Part shown: one piece after another, positions 16,560 to 26,066 of the stretch
Numbering within the stretch: position 1 is the stretch's first letter
Layout of the letters: each line of letters starts with the position of its first letter
Assembly: GCF_014656055.1 (NCBI RefSeq)
Contig: NZ_BNBR01000004.1
Span: 124,001-188,000 of the forward strand
DNA length: 64,000 nt
Source: Streptomyces griseosporeus
GTDB taxonomy: Bacteria > Actinomycetota > Actinomycetes > Streptomycetales > Streptomycetaceae
Direction of reading: 5' to 3'
Position numbers and translations under genes: made by a program
The notes under the pieces: generated by a model
What the model was told of the DNA's origin: nothing
Seen by the model: only the letters and a program-made list of their open reading frames with translations
The model's database searches: none

Positions 16560-19160
16560 CTATCTCAAGGTGCCCTGGCCGAACGTCGTGCCGGCCGTGT
16601 CCGTGCCGTCGGTCGTGCCGCCGTCGCCGCCCGTGCCGCCGTCGGTCGTGGTGCCGCCGTCCCCGGTCGTCCCGCCGTCCGCGGTGGAGCCGGTCGTGCC
16701 GCCGGTGCCGCCGCCGTCCGTGGTGTCCCCGGCGGTGGTGCCGCCGGTGGACGGGGTGCCGCCGGTGGTGGTCGTGCCGGTGCTGGTGCCACCGGTCGTC
16801 TGGCCCTGGGTCTGGCCCGGCGTCTGCCCGCCGGTCTGCCCCGCGGTGGCCGGACGGCCCGTGGGGTCGCCGGTCGTGCCGCCGGTGTTCCCGTCGCCGG
16901 TGTCGTCCGTCTCCTCGTCGCTCGGCTCGGTGCTCGGCGGGGCCTGCGTCTCCTCGGCGCCCTCCTCCAGCTCCAGATCGAAGTCGCTGACCGGGGTGTC
17001 CTTCAGCGCGTCGCGGGTGAACTGCGCCCAGATGTCGGTCGGCGCCCCGCCGCCGTTGATACGCGGCAGGCCCATCACGTCGTACAGCGACTTCTGTGCG
17101 GCGGTGTCCGGGTCCTGGCCCATCACCGACACGACCGTGGCCAGTTCCGGGGTGTAGCCGGCGAACCAGGCCGCCGTGTCGTACTCGGCGGTGCCGGTCT
17201 TGCCGGCGGCCGGGCGGCCCGCGGCCTGGGCGGCGGTCGCGGTGCCGTTCTCGACGACGCTCTGCAGTATCGCCGTCGTGGTGTCGGCGGCCTCCCGGCT
17301 GACGGCCTGGTGCTGCTCGGCCTGCGGCAGCCGGATGACGTCCTGGCCGTCCTTGGTGATCTTCTCGACGAGCGTGTACGTGCCGTGCTTGCCGTGGTTG
17401 GCGAGCGTCGCGTACGCCTCCGCCATGTCCAGGACGCTGGCGTTCGCCACGCCGAGCGCGATGGACGGGTACGGGGAGAGCGACTTGGTGTCCGCCGGGA
17501 TGCCGAGGTCGACCGCGGTCTGCTTGACCTTGGCCGGGCCGACGTCGACGGCCATCTGCGCGTACACCGAGTTCACCGACTTGTCGGTGGCCTCGCGGAC
17601 CGTGATGGGGCCGTAGTTGACGCCGTCCTCGTTCTCCGGGGCGTACCCGCCGCCGCTCCAGCCCTCCACCGGGCGCTCGCTCTCGCCGCTGTAGATCGTG
17701 TTGGGGGTGATGGTCCGGCCGTCCTGGGTGGTGGCCTCGTTCTGCACGGCCGCGGTGAACACGAACGGCTTGAACGTGGAGCCGACCTGGTAGTCCCCGC
17801 GGGTGGCGTTGTTCGTGTACTGCTTGACGTAGTCGATGCCGCCGTACATCGCGACGACCTTGCCGGTCCTGGGGTCGACGGCGGCGCCGCCCGCGCGGAC
17901 GTACTTGTCGCGGGGGTGGGCCTTGGCATCCAGCTTGGACATCAGCTGGTCGTCGACGGCCTTCACGAACGCGTCCTGCTTGCTCTTCTGCAGGGTGGTC
18001 GTGATGCGGTACCCGCCTGCCCGCAGCTCGTCCGCGTCGACGATCTTGTTCTCGTAGAGGTAGTCCTTGATCGCGTCGAGGAGGTAACCGCGCTGCCCGG
18101 ACAGTCCGGTGGAGAGGGTGGACTGGCGCGGCATCGGGAACTTCAGCGCGGCCCGGGACGACTGGCTGAGCCAGCCCTTCTTCACCATGCCGTCCAGGAC
18201 GTAGCTCCAGCGGGCCTCGGCGGCGGCCTTGTTCTCGGGGTGCGCGACGACGTCGTACTCGCTGGGCGCGTTCAGCAGGGAGGCGAGGTAGGCGCCCTGG
18301 GCGGCGGTCAGGTCGGTGGCGTCGATGCCGTAGTAGGCGCGGGCGGCGGCCTGGATGCCGTAGGCGTTGCGGCCGAAGAAGCTGGTGTTGAGGTAGCCCT
18401 CCAGGATCTCGTCCTTGCTCGTCTCGCGGTCCAGCTTGATCGCGATGAAGAACTCCTTCACCTTGCGGGTGACGGTCTGTTCCTGGCCCAGGTAGTAGTT
18501 CTTCACGTACTGCTGGGTGATGGTCGAACCGGACTGCTTGCCCTTGCCGGTGACGGTGTTCCAGCCGGCGCGGAGCATCGCCTTGGGGTCGACGGCGGAC
18601 TCGCTGTAGAAGTCGCGGTCCTCGGCGGCCAGGACGGCGTGCTGGGCGTCCTTGGAGATCTGGGCGAGGGTGACGTTCTCCCGGTTGACCTCGCCGTCGC
18701 GGGCGATCTCGGTGCCGTCCGCGTAGAGGTAGACGTTGGACTGCTTGGTCGCCAGGGCGTTGGCCGGCGGGATCTTCACCATGGAGTAGCCGAGGAAGAA
18801 CAGGCCGGCGAGCAGCAGGACGCCGATGACGAAGGTGCCGAGGACCATGCGCCAGGTCGGGACGAGCCGCCGCCAGCCGGTGCGCTTGGGGCGCTTGGGC
18901 TTCTTGCCGTCGGTCCCGGATCCGGCGGGTTCCGATTCGGCGAGCCCGGACTCAACGGTTCCGGACCCAACGGTTCCGGACTCAACGGTGCCGGACCCAG
19001 CGGTGCCGGACCCAGCGGTGCCGGACTCGGCGGTTCCCGCTTCAGCGGCTCCCGCTTCGGTGGTTCCGGATGCGGCGGTCGTGCCGTCGTCGTCAGCCGC
19101 CTTCGGCTCTCCCTTCGCCCCGGCCTCGGTCGGCTGCTGCGGCTGCGGCTCGTCGCTCAT
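16560..19160 (-). CDS. Class A penicillin-binding protein with low-complexity tails
   Basis: An 866-residue bifunctional peptidoglycan synthase. Residues 1-~90 are a cytoplasmic acidic region with pentapeptide repeats (ESGT/GSGT), then a basic patch KKPKRPKRTGWRR and one membrane span (~110-130). A GT51 glycosyltransferase domain follows (AAEDRDFYSE with the catalytic Glu, GSTITQQYVKNYYL, ASLLNAPSEYD). The transpeptidase domain has STFKP (SxxK), SVN (SxN) and GKTGTAEY (KTG). The last ~150 residues are Gly/Thr/Asp-rich and probably span the wall. AGGAG lies upstream of the ATG. It starts opposite the ABC-2 exporter genes. Confidence 0.93.
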   Translation of the reverse strand: MSDEPQPQQPTEAGAKGEPKAADDDGTTAASGTTEAGAAEAGTAESGTAGSGTAGSGTVESGTVGSGTVESGLAESEPAGSGTDGKKPKRPKRTGWRRLVPTWRMVLGTFVIGVLLLAGLFFLGYSMVKIPPANALATKQSNVYLYADGTEIARDGEVNRENVTLAQISKDAQHAVLAAEDRDFYSESAVDPKAMLRAGWNTVTGKGKQSGSTITQQYVKNYYLGQEQTVTRKVKEFFIAIKLDRETSKDEILEGYLNTSFFGRNAYGIQAAARAYYGIDATDLTAAQGAYLASLLNAPSEYDVVAHPENKAAAEARWSYVLDGMVKKGWLSQSSRAALKFPMPRQSTLSTGLSGQRGYLLDAIKDYLYENKIVDADELRAGGYRITTTLQKSKQDAFVKAVDDQLMSKLDAKAHPRDKYVRAGGAAVDPRTGKVVAMYGGIDYVKQYTNNATRGDYQVGSTFKPFVFTAAVQNEATTQDGRTITPNTIYSGESERPVEGWSGGGYAPENEDGVNYGPITVREATDKSVNSVYAQMAVDVGPAKVKQTAVDLGIPADTKSLSPYPSIALGVANASVLDMAEAYATLANHGKHGTYTLVEKITKDGQDVIRLPQAEQHQAVSREAADTTTAILQSVVENGTATAAQAAGRPAAGKTGTAEYDTAAWFAGYTPELATVVSVMGQDPDTAAQKSLYDVMGLPRINGGGAPTDIWAQFTRDALKDTPVSDFDLELEEGAEETQAPPSTEPSDEETDDTGDGNTGGTTGDPTGRPATAGQTGGQTPGQTQGQTTGGTSTGTTTTGGTPSTGGTTAGDTTDGGGTGGTTGSTADGGTTGDGGTTTDGGTGGDGGTTDGTDTAGTTFGQGTLR
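18946..19080. repeat. Nine 15-base tandem units in the PBP gene 5' region
   Basis: Units such as CCGGACTCAACGGTT and CCGGACCCAGCGGTG follow one another without gaps. Read on the minus strand each codes five residues of the (E/G)SGT(V/A) type in the cytoplasmic tail of the penicillin-binding protein. Copy number is likely to vary between strains. Confidence 0.85.
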
Positions 19161-19376
19161 GTCGTGCTCGGACTCCTGTTTCGCGTCGTACGTTCCCGTA
19201 CGCCTCGTTGCGCCTTCTGCGCACCACTCCCCCCATTGAAGACTCTCGTACCGGGTGATCCGTTCCCGTGTCCCGGCACACGTCGCCCGGAAAATGCGTG
19301 GCCGGAACCCCTGGGGGATGGCTAGGCTCCTGCGCTTCGGTGCCGGAGGGCCGGGAAGGCCGGGAGGGCGGTCGGC

Positions 19377-20177
19377 GTGGGTGCGGGACGGTTGTACGCG
19401 GCCGTCGCTGTGGGTGGATTCAGAAGGTACGCGACGTATCGGGCGGCAACGGCCGCGGGGGTGTTCACCAACACCGTCTTCGGTCTGATCATCGTCTACA
19501 CCTACCTCGCGCTGTGGGACGAGAGACCGCACCTCGGTGGGTACGACCAGACGCAGGCCGTCACCTACGCGTGGCTCGGCCAGGCCCTCTACTCGACGCT
19601 CGCCATCCAGGGCGGCGGCACCGAGAAGGACCTGATGGCCCGCATCCGCACGGGCGACATCGCCGTCGACCTGTACCGGCCCGCCGACCTGCAACTGTGG
19701 TGGCTGGCGAGCGATCTGGGCCGGACCCTGTTCCAACTGCTGGGCCGGGGCGTCATCCCGTTCGCCTTCGGCGCGCTGGTCTTCGACATGGCGCTGCCGC
19801 ACTCCGCCGCGACCTGGGCGGCGTTCGCGGTGGCGCTGCTGCTGGCGGCGGTGGTCAGCTTCGGCATCCGCTACCTCGCCGCGCTGAGCGTGTTCTGGCT
19901 GCTCGACGGGACGGGCGTCAACCAGGCCGTGATGGTGCTGGGCATCTTCTGCTCGGGCATCACCCTGCCGCTGAACGTCGTCCCCGGCGCACTCGGCGAC
20001 CTCGTCCAGGTCCTGCCGTGGGCGGCCCAGTTGCAGATGCCGGCCGACGTGCTGATGGGGGAGACGTCCCCCTGGTCGGCGTACGGCTTCCAGGCCGCGT
20101 GGGCGGTGGTGCTGCTGGCGGCGGGACGGGTGGTGCAGTCGGCGGCGACCCGGCGGGTGGTGGTGCAGGGTGGGTGA
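19377..20177 (+). CDS. ABC-2 exporter permease subunit 1
   Basis: A 266-residue integral membrane protein with about six spans, of the ABC-2 type permease family (DUF990 group). It starts with GTG (GAGRLYAAVAVGG) and includes TEKDLMARIRTGDIAVDLYR, typical of this subfamily. The following permease gene overlaps its 3' end by 8 bases, and the ATPase gene comes next, so this is a two-permease, one-ATPase exporter. Substrate unknown. Confidence 0.88.
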   Translation: MGAGRLYAAVAVGGFRRYATYRAATAAGVFTNTVFGLIIVYTYLALWDERPHLGGYDQTQAVTYAWLGQALYSTLAIQGGGTEKDLMARIRTGDIAVDLYRPADLQLWWLASDLGRTLFQLLGRGVIPFAFGALVFDMALPHSAATWAAFAVALLLAAVVSFGIRYLAALSVFWLLDGTGVNQAVMVLGIFCSGITLPLNVVPGALGDLVQVLPWAAQLQMPADVLMGETSPWSAYGFQAAWAVVLLAAGRVVQSAATRRVVVQGG

Positions 20178-20991
20178 GACCGGCCGCCTGCGCGAGGGCA
20201 CGCGGGCCTATCTGCTGATCGCTGCCATGTGGATCCGCTCCACGATGACCTACCGCACCTCCTTCGTCCTCACCGCCGTCGGCAACCTGGCGGTGACCGG
20301 CCTGGACTTCGTCACGCTGGTGCTGATGTTCGCGCAGGTCGACACGCTGGGCGGCTGGACACTGCCCGAGGTCGCCTTCCTCTACGGCCTGTCGGTGACC
20401 TCCTTCGGCCTCGCCGACCTGCTCATCGGCTCGGCGGACACCCTCGGCGCACGGCTGCGCGACGGTTCCTTCGACACGCTGCTGGTACGGCCCGCCCCGG
20501 TGCTGGCCCAGGTCGCCGCCGACCGCTTCGCGCTGCGCCGGCTGGGCCGGATCACCCAGGGCGCGCTGGTGCTGGGCTGGGCGCTGTGCGCCGTGCACGT
20601 CGAGTGGACCGCGGCGAAGGTGCTGCTGGTGCCGGTGATGCTGGTCAGCGGCGCGGCGATCTTCGGGGCGGTGTTCACGGCGGGCGCGGCCTTCCAGTTC
20701 CTCGCGCAGGACGCCGCCGAGGTGCAGAACGCCTTCACCTACGGCGGCACCACGCTGCTGCAGTACCCGCCGACGGTGTTCGGCAAGGACCTGGTCCGCG
20801 GGGTCACCTTCGTGCTGCCGCTGGCCTTCGTCAACTGGGTGCCCGGCGCCTATGTGCTGGGCCGGCCCTATCCGCTCAGCCTGCCGGGCTGGGCGGCGTT
20901 CGCGCCGCCGCTGGTCGCCGCCGGGTGCGTCGCGCTGGCCGGGCTGGCGTGGCGGGCGGGGCTGCGGGCGTATCGGAGCACGGGGAGCTGA
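20170..20991 (+). CDS. ABC-2 exporter permease subunit 2
   Basis: A 273-residue paralogue of the preceding permease, again with about six membrane spans and the matching segment ADTLGARLRDGSFDTLLVRP. The start overlaps the previous gene by 8 bases, implying translational coupling and equal subunit supply for a heterodimeric channel. Confidence 0.88.
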   Translation: MGETGRLREGTRAYLLIAAMWIRSTMTYRTSFVLTAVGNLAVTGLDFVTLVLMFAQVDTLGGWTLPEVAFLYGLSVTSFGLADLLIGSADTLGARLRDGSFDTLLVRPAPVLAQVAADRFALRRLGRITQGALVLGWALCAVHVEWTAAKVLLVPVMLVSGAAIFGAVFTAGAAFQFLAQDAAEVQNAFTYGGTTLLQYPPTVFGKDLVRGVTFVLPLAFVNWVPGAYVLGRPYPLSLPGWAAFAPPLVAAGCVALAGLAWRAGLRAYRSTGS

Positions 20992-21039
20992 CGGGCGTAT
21001 GCCGGGGTTCGAGGGACGTATGCGGGAGTTGAGGGGCGT

Positions 21040-22050
21040 ATGACAGAGACCGGCACGGGCTCCGGCACGGTCACGGACACCGTCGCGGACGCGTTCATCG
21101 AGGTGGACCGGGTCGAGAAGGTCTTCGACGTGCGCCGCAGGACCGGCTTCCTCAAGCGGGAGCGGCGGCAGGTGCGGGCGGTCGACGCGCTCTCCTTCAC
21201 CGTGGCGCGCGGCGAGATGGTCGGCTACATCGGCCCGAACGGCGCCGGCAAGTCCACCACCATCAAGATGCTGACCGGCATCCTGACGCCGAGCGGCGGC
21301 CGGCTGCGGGTGGCGGGCATCGACCCCGCGCGTGAACGCACCCGGCTGGCCCACCGTATCGGGGTGGTGTTCGGGCAGCGCACGACGCTGTGGTGGGACC
21401 TGCCGCTGATCGACTCCTACCGGCTGGCGCACCGCATGTACCGCATCCCCGACGCCCGTTACCGCGAGATCCTCGACCGGCTCGTCGAACTCCTCGACCT
21501 GGGCGCCCTGCTGGACGTGCCGGTACGGCAGCTGTCGCTGGGCCAGCGGATGCGCGGCGACATCGCGGCGGCGCTGCTGCACGACCCCGAGGTGCTGTAC
21601 CTGGACGAGCCGACGATCGGCCTGGACGTCGTCTCCAAGGCGCGGGTACGGGAGTTCCTGCGCGGGCTGCGCGACGAGCGCGGCACGACGGTCCTGCTGA
21701 CCACCCACGACCTCCAGGACATCGAGCAGTTGTGCTCCCGCGTGATGGTCATCGACCACGGCCGCCTGATGTACGACGGCCCGCTCGCCGGTCTGCACGA
21801 GGCGGGCGAGAGCGAACGCACCCTGGTGCTGGACCTGGAGCGGGAACTCCCGCCGGTCGACGCGCCGCCCCCCGCGCGCGTGGTGCGCGTCGAGGGCCCG
21901 CGGCAGTGGCTGGCCTTCCCGGCGTCCGCGTCGGCGGCACCCCTGGTGGCGCGGCTCGCGGCGGAGTACCCGCTGGTGGACCTGTCGGTACGGGAGCCGG
22001 ACATCGAGGCCGTGATCGCGCGGATGTACGAGGAGCGGGCGTCGGCGTAG
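21040..22050 (+). CDS. ABC exporter ATPase subunit
   Basis: A 336-residue ATPase for the two permeases upstream. Walker A GPNGAGKST, Q-loop near GVVFGQRTTLWWDLPLI, signature LSLGQRMRGDIAAALL, Walker B VLYLDEPTIGLD and H-loop TTHD are all present. The C-terminal ~100 residues form the accessory domain seen in this DUF990-linked subfamily. Three near-identical GTATG words, spaced 20-21 bases, lie between the permease stop and this gene (ATGs at 20999, 21020 and 21040); only the third is in frame. Confidence 0.92.
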   Translation: MTETGTGSGTVTDTVADAFIEVDRVEKVFDVRRRTGFLKRERRQVRAVDALSFTVARGEMVGYIGPNGAGKSTTIKMLTGILTPSGGRLRVAGIDPARERTRLAHRIGVVFGQRTTLWWDLPLIDSYRLAHRMYRIPDARYREILDRLVELLDLGALLDVPVRQLSLGQRMRGDIAAALLHDPEVLYLDEPTIGLDVVSKARVREFLRGLRDERGTTVLLTTHDLQDIEQLCSRVMVIDHGRLMYDGPLAGLHEAGESERTLVLDLERELPPVDAPPPARVVRVEGPRQWLAFPASASAAPLVARLAAEYPLVDLSVREPDIEAVIARMYEERASA

Positions 22051-22178
22051 GGGACGGGCGGTCCTCGGCACGGGGCCACTGCATGGGGTGGGATGGTCGC
22101 CGGGCCCGGTCGGCGGCGCCGGGCCGGGCGCCGTCAACCACGTAGTGCCGCGGGCCCTCGGCTCGTAGGCTGCTGTGC

Positions 22179-22955
22179 ATGACCGACGAGTCCGTCCCCG
22201 AGCGCGGGGCCGCCGAGGGACCGCAGGGCGGCGCGTCCCCGGTGCCCGACCGCCGTACGTCCGAGGTGCCCGGCCGCGACGCCCCCGGCGTCCCCGATCT
22301 GCGCGCCTCCGACGCCGACCGGGAGCGGGTCGCCGAGGTGCTGCGCGACGCCCTCGCCGAGGGACGGCTGGACATGGCCGAGTTCGAGGAGCGGCTGGAC
22401 GCGACGTACAAGGCGCGCACCTACGGCGAGCTGACCCCGCTCACCCGGGACCTGCCGGGCGCCACGCCGGCCGTTCCGCTGACCAAGGAGCCCGCCGCGG
22501 ACGGCGGTTGGGCCGGGCGGATCGTCGGCGGGGAGGGCACCTCGACCTGGGGCGTGGCCGTGATGTCCGGCTTCCAGCGCCGGGGCCGCTGGACCGTGCC
22601 GCGCCGCTTCACCTGCTTCACCTTCTGGGGCGGCGGCGAGATCGACCTGCGGGACGCGAACTTCGCCGACCGCGAGGTGGAGATCAACTGCGTCGCGATC
22701 ATGGGCGGGGTGCAGATCGTCGTGCCCCCGGGCGTCGAGGTCGTCGTGCGCGGCATCGGCATCATGGGCGGCTTCGACCAGCGCGAGTCCGGCATCCCCG
22801 GTGACCCGGGCGCCCCCCGGGTCGTCGTCAGCGGCTTCGCCTTCTGGGGCGGGGTGGCCGTGGAGCGCAAGTTGCCGCGCGAGGAGCGGCGCCGGCTGAA
22901 GGAGGAGCGGCGCCGCGAGCTGGACCACGACCGGCGGCGGCACTGGGAGCACTGA
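22179..22955 (+). CDS. DUF1707 / LiaF-like C-terminal domain protein
   Basis: A 258-residue protein. Residues ~40-92 are the DUF1707 domain (LRASDADRERVAEVLRDALA, GRLDMAEFEERLDATY). Residues ~120-230 resemble the LiaF-type cell-wall stress response domain, a beta structure with repeated IMGG motifs (VAIMGGVQIVVPPG, IGIMGGFDQR, FAFWGG). It ends in a very basic helix, EERRRLKEERRREL. No clear membrane span. Such proteins are linked to envelope stress sensing, which is inference from the fold. Confidence 0.82.
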   Translation: MTDESVPERGAAEGPQGGASPVPDRRTSEVPGRDAPGVPDLRASDADRERVAEVLRDALAEGRLDMAEFEERLDATYKARTYGELTPLTRDLPGATPAVPLTKEPAADGGWAGRIVGGEGTSTWGVAVMSGFQRRGRWTVPRRFTCFTFWGGGEIDLRDANFADREVEINCVAIMGGVQIVVPPGVEVVVRGIGIMGGFDQRESGIPGDPGAPRVVVSGFAFWGGVAVERKLPREERRRLKEERRRELDHDRRRHWEH

Positions 22956-23037
22956 CGGCGGCCGGGCGCCATGGCCCGTCGGCTCCTTCCAGGCGCTCAA
23001 GCACCGGCTGGCCCATGGGAGCGCCAGGCCGTGGGGA

Positions 23038-24375
23038 TCACAGCTGGGCCGGCGCCGACCCCTTCAGGTCGTTCAGGTCGAACACCTCGGCCATCTTGCG
23101 GTAGCCCGCGTCGCTGGGGTGCAGATGGTCGCCGCAGTCGTAGCGCGGCAGCAGTCGCCGCGGGTCGTAGGGGTCCCGCAGGGCCGCGTCGAAGTCGACC
23201 ACCGCGTCGAACACCCTGCCCGACCGGATCACCGCGTTGACCTGCTGCCGTACGGTGTCGCGGGCCGGGCTGTAGCCGCGGTGGCCGCCGAACGGCATCA
23301 GCGTGGCGCCCACCACCTTCGCGCCGCGCGCGTGGGCCTGCCGGACCAGGGTCCGCAGCCCGTTCAGGACGGCGCCGGGGGTGGGGGCGACGTCCGGCCG
23401 CATGATGTCGTTGACGCCGAGGTCGATCACGACGACCTTGACGTTCGCGTGGCCGAGCGCGTCCCGGGAGAACCGCTTGAGCCCGCTGATGTTCTCCGGG
23501 GGGCGCCCCAGCCCGTCGACCAGGACGCGGTTGCCGCTGATGCCGGCGTTGACGACGCCGTAGCGCGGGACGTCCCGGCCGGCGTCGGCGGCGCCGCGCA
23601 GCCGGTCGGCGAGGACGTCGGTCCAGCGCCGGTTGGTGCCGGGGGTGGAGGTCATGCCGTCGGTGAGGGAGTCGCCGAGGACGACGACGGTTCCGTCGGC
23701 CTGGTTGCTGAGCACGTCCAGCGCGGTCAGATAGCGCCAGTACGACGTGTGCTCGGTGTACGCCGCGCCGTCCGCGTCGGCCGCGTGGTCGCCCGGAGCG
23801 GCGTAGGACGTCTGGCGGGCGAACTTGTGGATGGTGACGGGGCCGGAGGAGGTGGGGGAGTAGGTGGTCACGAGGACGTCGCCGTCGGCCGGCACGGGTA
23901 TGCGCACGGCGTCGCTGACCGCCTGCCGCCCGGCGGGTATGACCACGCGGGTGCCGCCGCCGAAGGTTATTCGGCGCAGGGTGCCGGGGTCGGCCGCGGC
24001 GGTGCCGTGGCCTGCGGAGACGGCGACGGTGGCGTGGGTGACGACCAGCGGCCGGGTGCCGTAGAGGTTGGACAGCGTGATGCGGGCACTCGTCCCGCCG
24101 ACGCTGGTGTGCACGACGTTGCGCACGGACCGGCCGGCCATGCCGGTGCGTCCGGTGCCGGGCTCGGCGCCGGACGGGGAGGTGGCCCAGGTGCCGACCC
24201 ACACGCCCGTGGAGGCGGGGGCCGCGGAGTTGTGGGAGCCGCGCCCGCCGGCGAACGTGTCCCGCGAGCCGGCCGAGCCGTCCCCGGCGGAGACCCCGAT
24301 GTACAGCGCGGCGGACAGGCCGACGATCAGAGCGATGATCGCGGACAGCAGAGCACAACCCTGGCGCCTGGTCAT
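23038..24375 (-). CDS. Secreted SGNH/GDSL hydrolase
   Basis: A 445-residue exported esterase/lipase-family protein. An N-terminal signal anchor (GCALLSAIIALIVGLSAALY) is followed by a ~170-residue beta-rich domain and then the SGNH hydrolase fold from about residue 230: VVVLGDSLTDG (nucleophile Ser), GVVNAGISGNRV (Gly), DLGVNDIMRP (Asn) and GDHLHPSDAGY (Asp and His). The full catalytic set is present. Likely acts on ester bonds in lipids or decorated polysaccharides outside the cell. It stands alone. Confidence 0.88.
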   Translation of the reverse strand: MTRRQGCALLSAIIALIVGLSAALYIGVSAGDGSAGSRDTFAGGRGSHNSAAPASTGVWVGTWATSPSGAEPGTGRTGMAGRSVRNVVHTSVGGTSARITLSNLYGTRPLVVTHATVAVSAGHGTAAADPGTLRRITFGGGTRVVIPAGRQAVSDAVRIPVPADGDVLVTTYSPTSSGPVTIHKFARQTSYAAPGDHAADADGAAYTEHTSYWRYLTALDVLSNQADGTVVVLGDSLTDGMTSTPGTNRRWTDVLADRLRGAADAGRDVPRYGVVNAGISGNRVLVDGLGRPPENISGLKRFSRDALGHANVKVVVIDLGVNDIMRPDVAPTPGAVLNGLRTLVRQAHARGAKVVGATLMPFGGHRGYSPARDTVRQQVNAVIRSGRVFDAVVDFDAALRDPYDPRRLLPRYDCGDHLHPSDAGYRKMAEVFDLNDLKGSAPAQL

Positions 24376-24611
24376 GCGGTGCGTGTTCTCCTCGGGCGAG
24401 GGGAGCCCGGGGCTCCGTGGTCGATCTTCCCATGATGCGTCATGGGGTCCGTCCCTTCAGAAGCGGGGGAACCATCGCATTGTTCCGGGAGTTCGCACGG
24501 GGAACCCGGGATCGGGGACGTCTCGGGGTCCGGTCAGGGAGAAGCCGGGGTCGGGGCACGGGGCGCGAAGGGGCCGAGCGGGGACAATGGGTACGGGGGG
24601 AGCGTGATCGG

Positions 24612-26012
24612 ATGGAGAGGATGGACCGGACACAGCAGGCGGAAGACGTGACGCAGGACGCGGCCATCGGAGCGGTGTCCGCGGCCGAGGCCCGGACGGA
24701 CGCACCGGCCCGGGCCGGGACTCCGGCCCGCGCACCCGTCTCCCGCGCGATGACCGCCTTCAGCCCCGCCGACGAGGAGAAGCGGCGCGGGGTGCGGCGT
24801 ATGAAGCTCACCGCGACCGGGCTGCTGCTCTTCGTGGCCCTGGTGTACGTCCTGGCCAAGTGGGGCCACAACTCGGGCGCCGGTCCCTGGGCCGGATACG
24901 TCGCCGCGGCCGCCGAGGCCGGCATGGTCGGCGCGCTCGCCGACTGGTTCGCGGTCACGGCCCTCTTCCGCCACCCCCTCGGCCTGCCGATCCCGCACAC
25001 CGCGATCATCCCGAACAAGAAGGACCAGCTGGGCGTCTCCCTCGGCGAGTTCGTCGGCGAGAACTTCCTCTCGGAGGACGTCGTACGGCAGCGGCTGCGC
25101 GCCGTCGGCATAGGCAGCCGCCTCGGCGCCTGGCTCGCCGAGCCCGCCAACGCCGACCGGGTCACCGCCGAGCTGGCGACCGCGCTGCGCGGCGCGCTGA
25201 CCGTGCTGCGCGACTCCGATGTGCAGGCGGTCGTCGGGGAGGCCGTCACCCGGCGGGCGAACGCCCGGGAGATAGGCCCCGGCCTCGGCAAGATGCTGGA
25301 GCGCATCGTCGCCGACGGCGGCCACAAACGCGTCGTCGACCTGGTGGTGGGCCGCGCCCACGACTGGCTGGTGCTGCACGGCGACTCCGTGATGGACGCC
25401 GTGCAGGGCGGCGCGCCCGGCTGGACCCCGCGGTTCGTGGACCGCAAGGTCGGCGAGCGCGTCTACAAGGAGCTGCTGCGCTTCTGCGCCGAGATGCGGG
25501 ACATGCCCTCGCACCCCGCGCGCGGCGCCCTGGACCGCTTCCTCACCGACTTCGCGGGCGACCTGCAGTCCGACACCGACACCCGGGCCCGGGTGGAGCG
25601 GCTCAAGGGCGAGGTGCTCGGCCGGGGCGAGGTGCAGGACCTCATCGCGTCCGCCTGGACGGCCGTACGATCCATGATCGTCTCCGCGGCGGACGACGAG
25701 CGCAGCGAGCTGCGCCTGCGCACCCGCGCCTCGCTGCTCTCCCTGGGCGCGCGCATGGCCACCGAGCCGAAGGTGCAGGAGAAGGTCGACCGGTGGGTCG
25801 AGGGCGCGGCCGTGCACGTCGTGACCACCTACCGCAAGGAGATCACCTCCCTCATCACGGACACCGTAGCGAGCTGGGACGCCGAGCACACCACCCGCAA
25901 GATCGAGGCGCACATAGGCCGTGACCTGCAGTTCATCCGCATCAACGGCACGGTGGTCGGCTCGCTGGCCGGCCTGCTGATCTACACGGTGTCGCGGGCA
26001 CTGGGGGCGTAG
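24612..26012 (+). CDS. DUF445 membrane protein
   Basis: A 466-residue protein of the DUF445/YjiN family. An Ala/Pro-rich N-terminus is followed by LTATGLLLFVALVYVLAKWG and the conserved GALADWFAVTALFRHPLG and PHTAIIPNKKDQLG signature. A long helical cytoplasmic middle leads to a second span at the C-terminus (VVGSLAGLLIYTVSRAL). Function unknown. GGGGGAG precedes the chosen ATG; an ATG nine bases later is also possible. Confidence 0.85.
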   Translation: MERMDRTQQAEDVTQDAAIGAVSAAEARTDAPARAGTPARAPVSRAMTAFSPADEEKRRGVRRMKLTATGLLLFVALVYVLAKWGHNSGAGPWAGYVAAAAEAGMVGALADWFAVTALFRHPLGLPIPHTAIIPNKKDQLGVSLGEFVGENFLSEDVVRQRLRAVGIGSRLGAWLAEPANADRVTAELATALRGALTVLRDSDVQAVVGEAVTRRANAREIGPGLGKMLERIVADGGHKRVVDLVVGRAHDWLVLHGDSVMDAVQGGAPGWTPRFVDRKVGERVYKELLRFCAEMRDMPSHPARGALDRFLTDFAGDLQSDTDTRARVERLKGEVLGRGEVQDLIASAWTAVRSMIVSAADDERSELRLRTRASLLSLGARMATEPKVQEKVDRWVEGAAVHVVTTYRKEITSLITDTVASWDAEHTTRKIEAHIGRDLQFIRINGTVVGSLAGLLIYTVSRALGA

Positions 26013-26066
26013 ACCGGCGCCGGCCGGGCACCCGAACGGGCGGTCCGCTCGATGAGGAGGGTGCCC

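Noticed and set aside
18946..19080. CRISPR array
   Set aside because: The 15-base units are contiguous without spacers and encode in-frame peptides. No cas genes are present anywhere in the window.
19377..24375. Secondary metabolite gene cluster
   Set aside because: The ABC exporter, DUF1707 protein and SGNH hydrolase are not accompanied by PKS, NRPS, terpene or RiPP biosynthetic genes.
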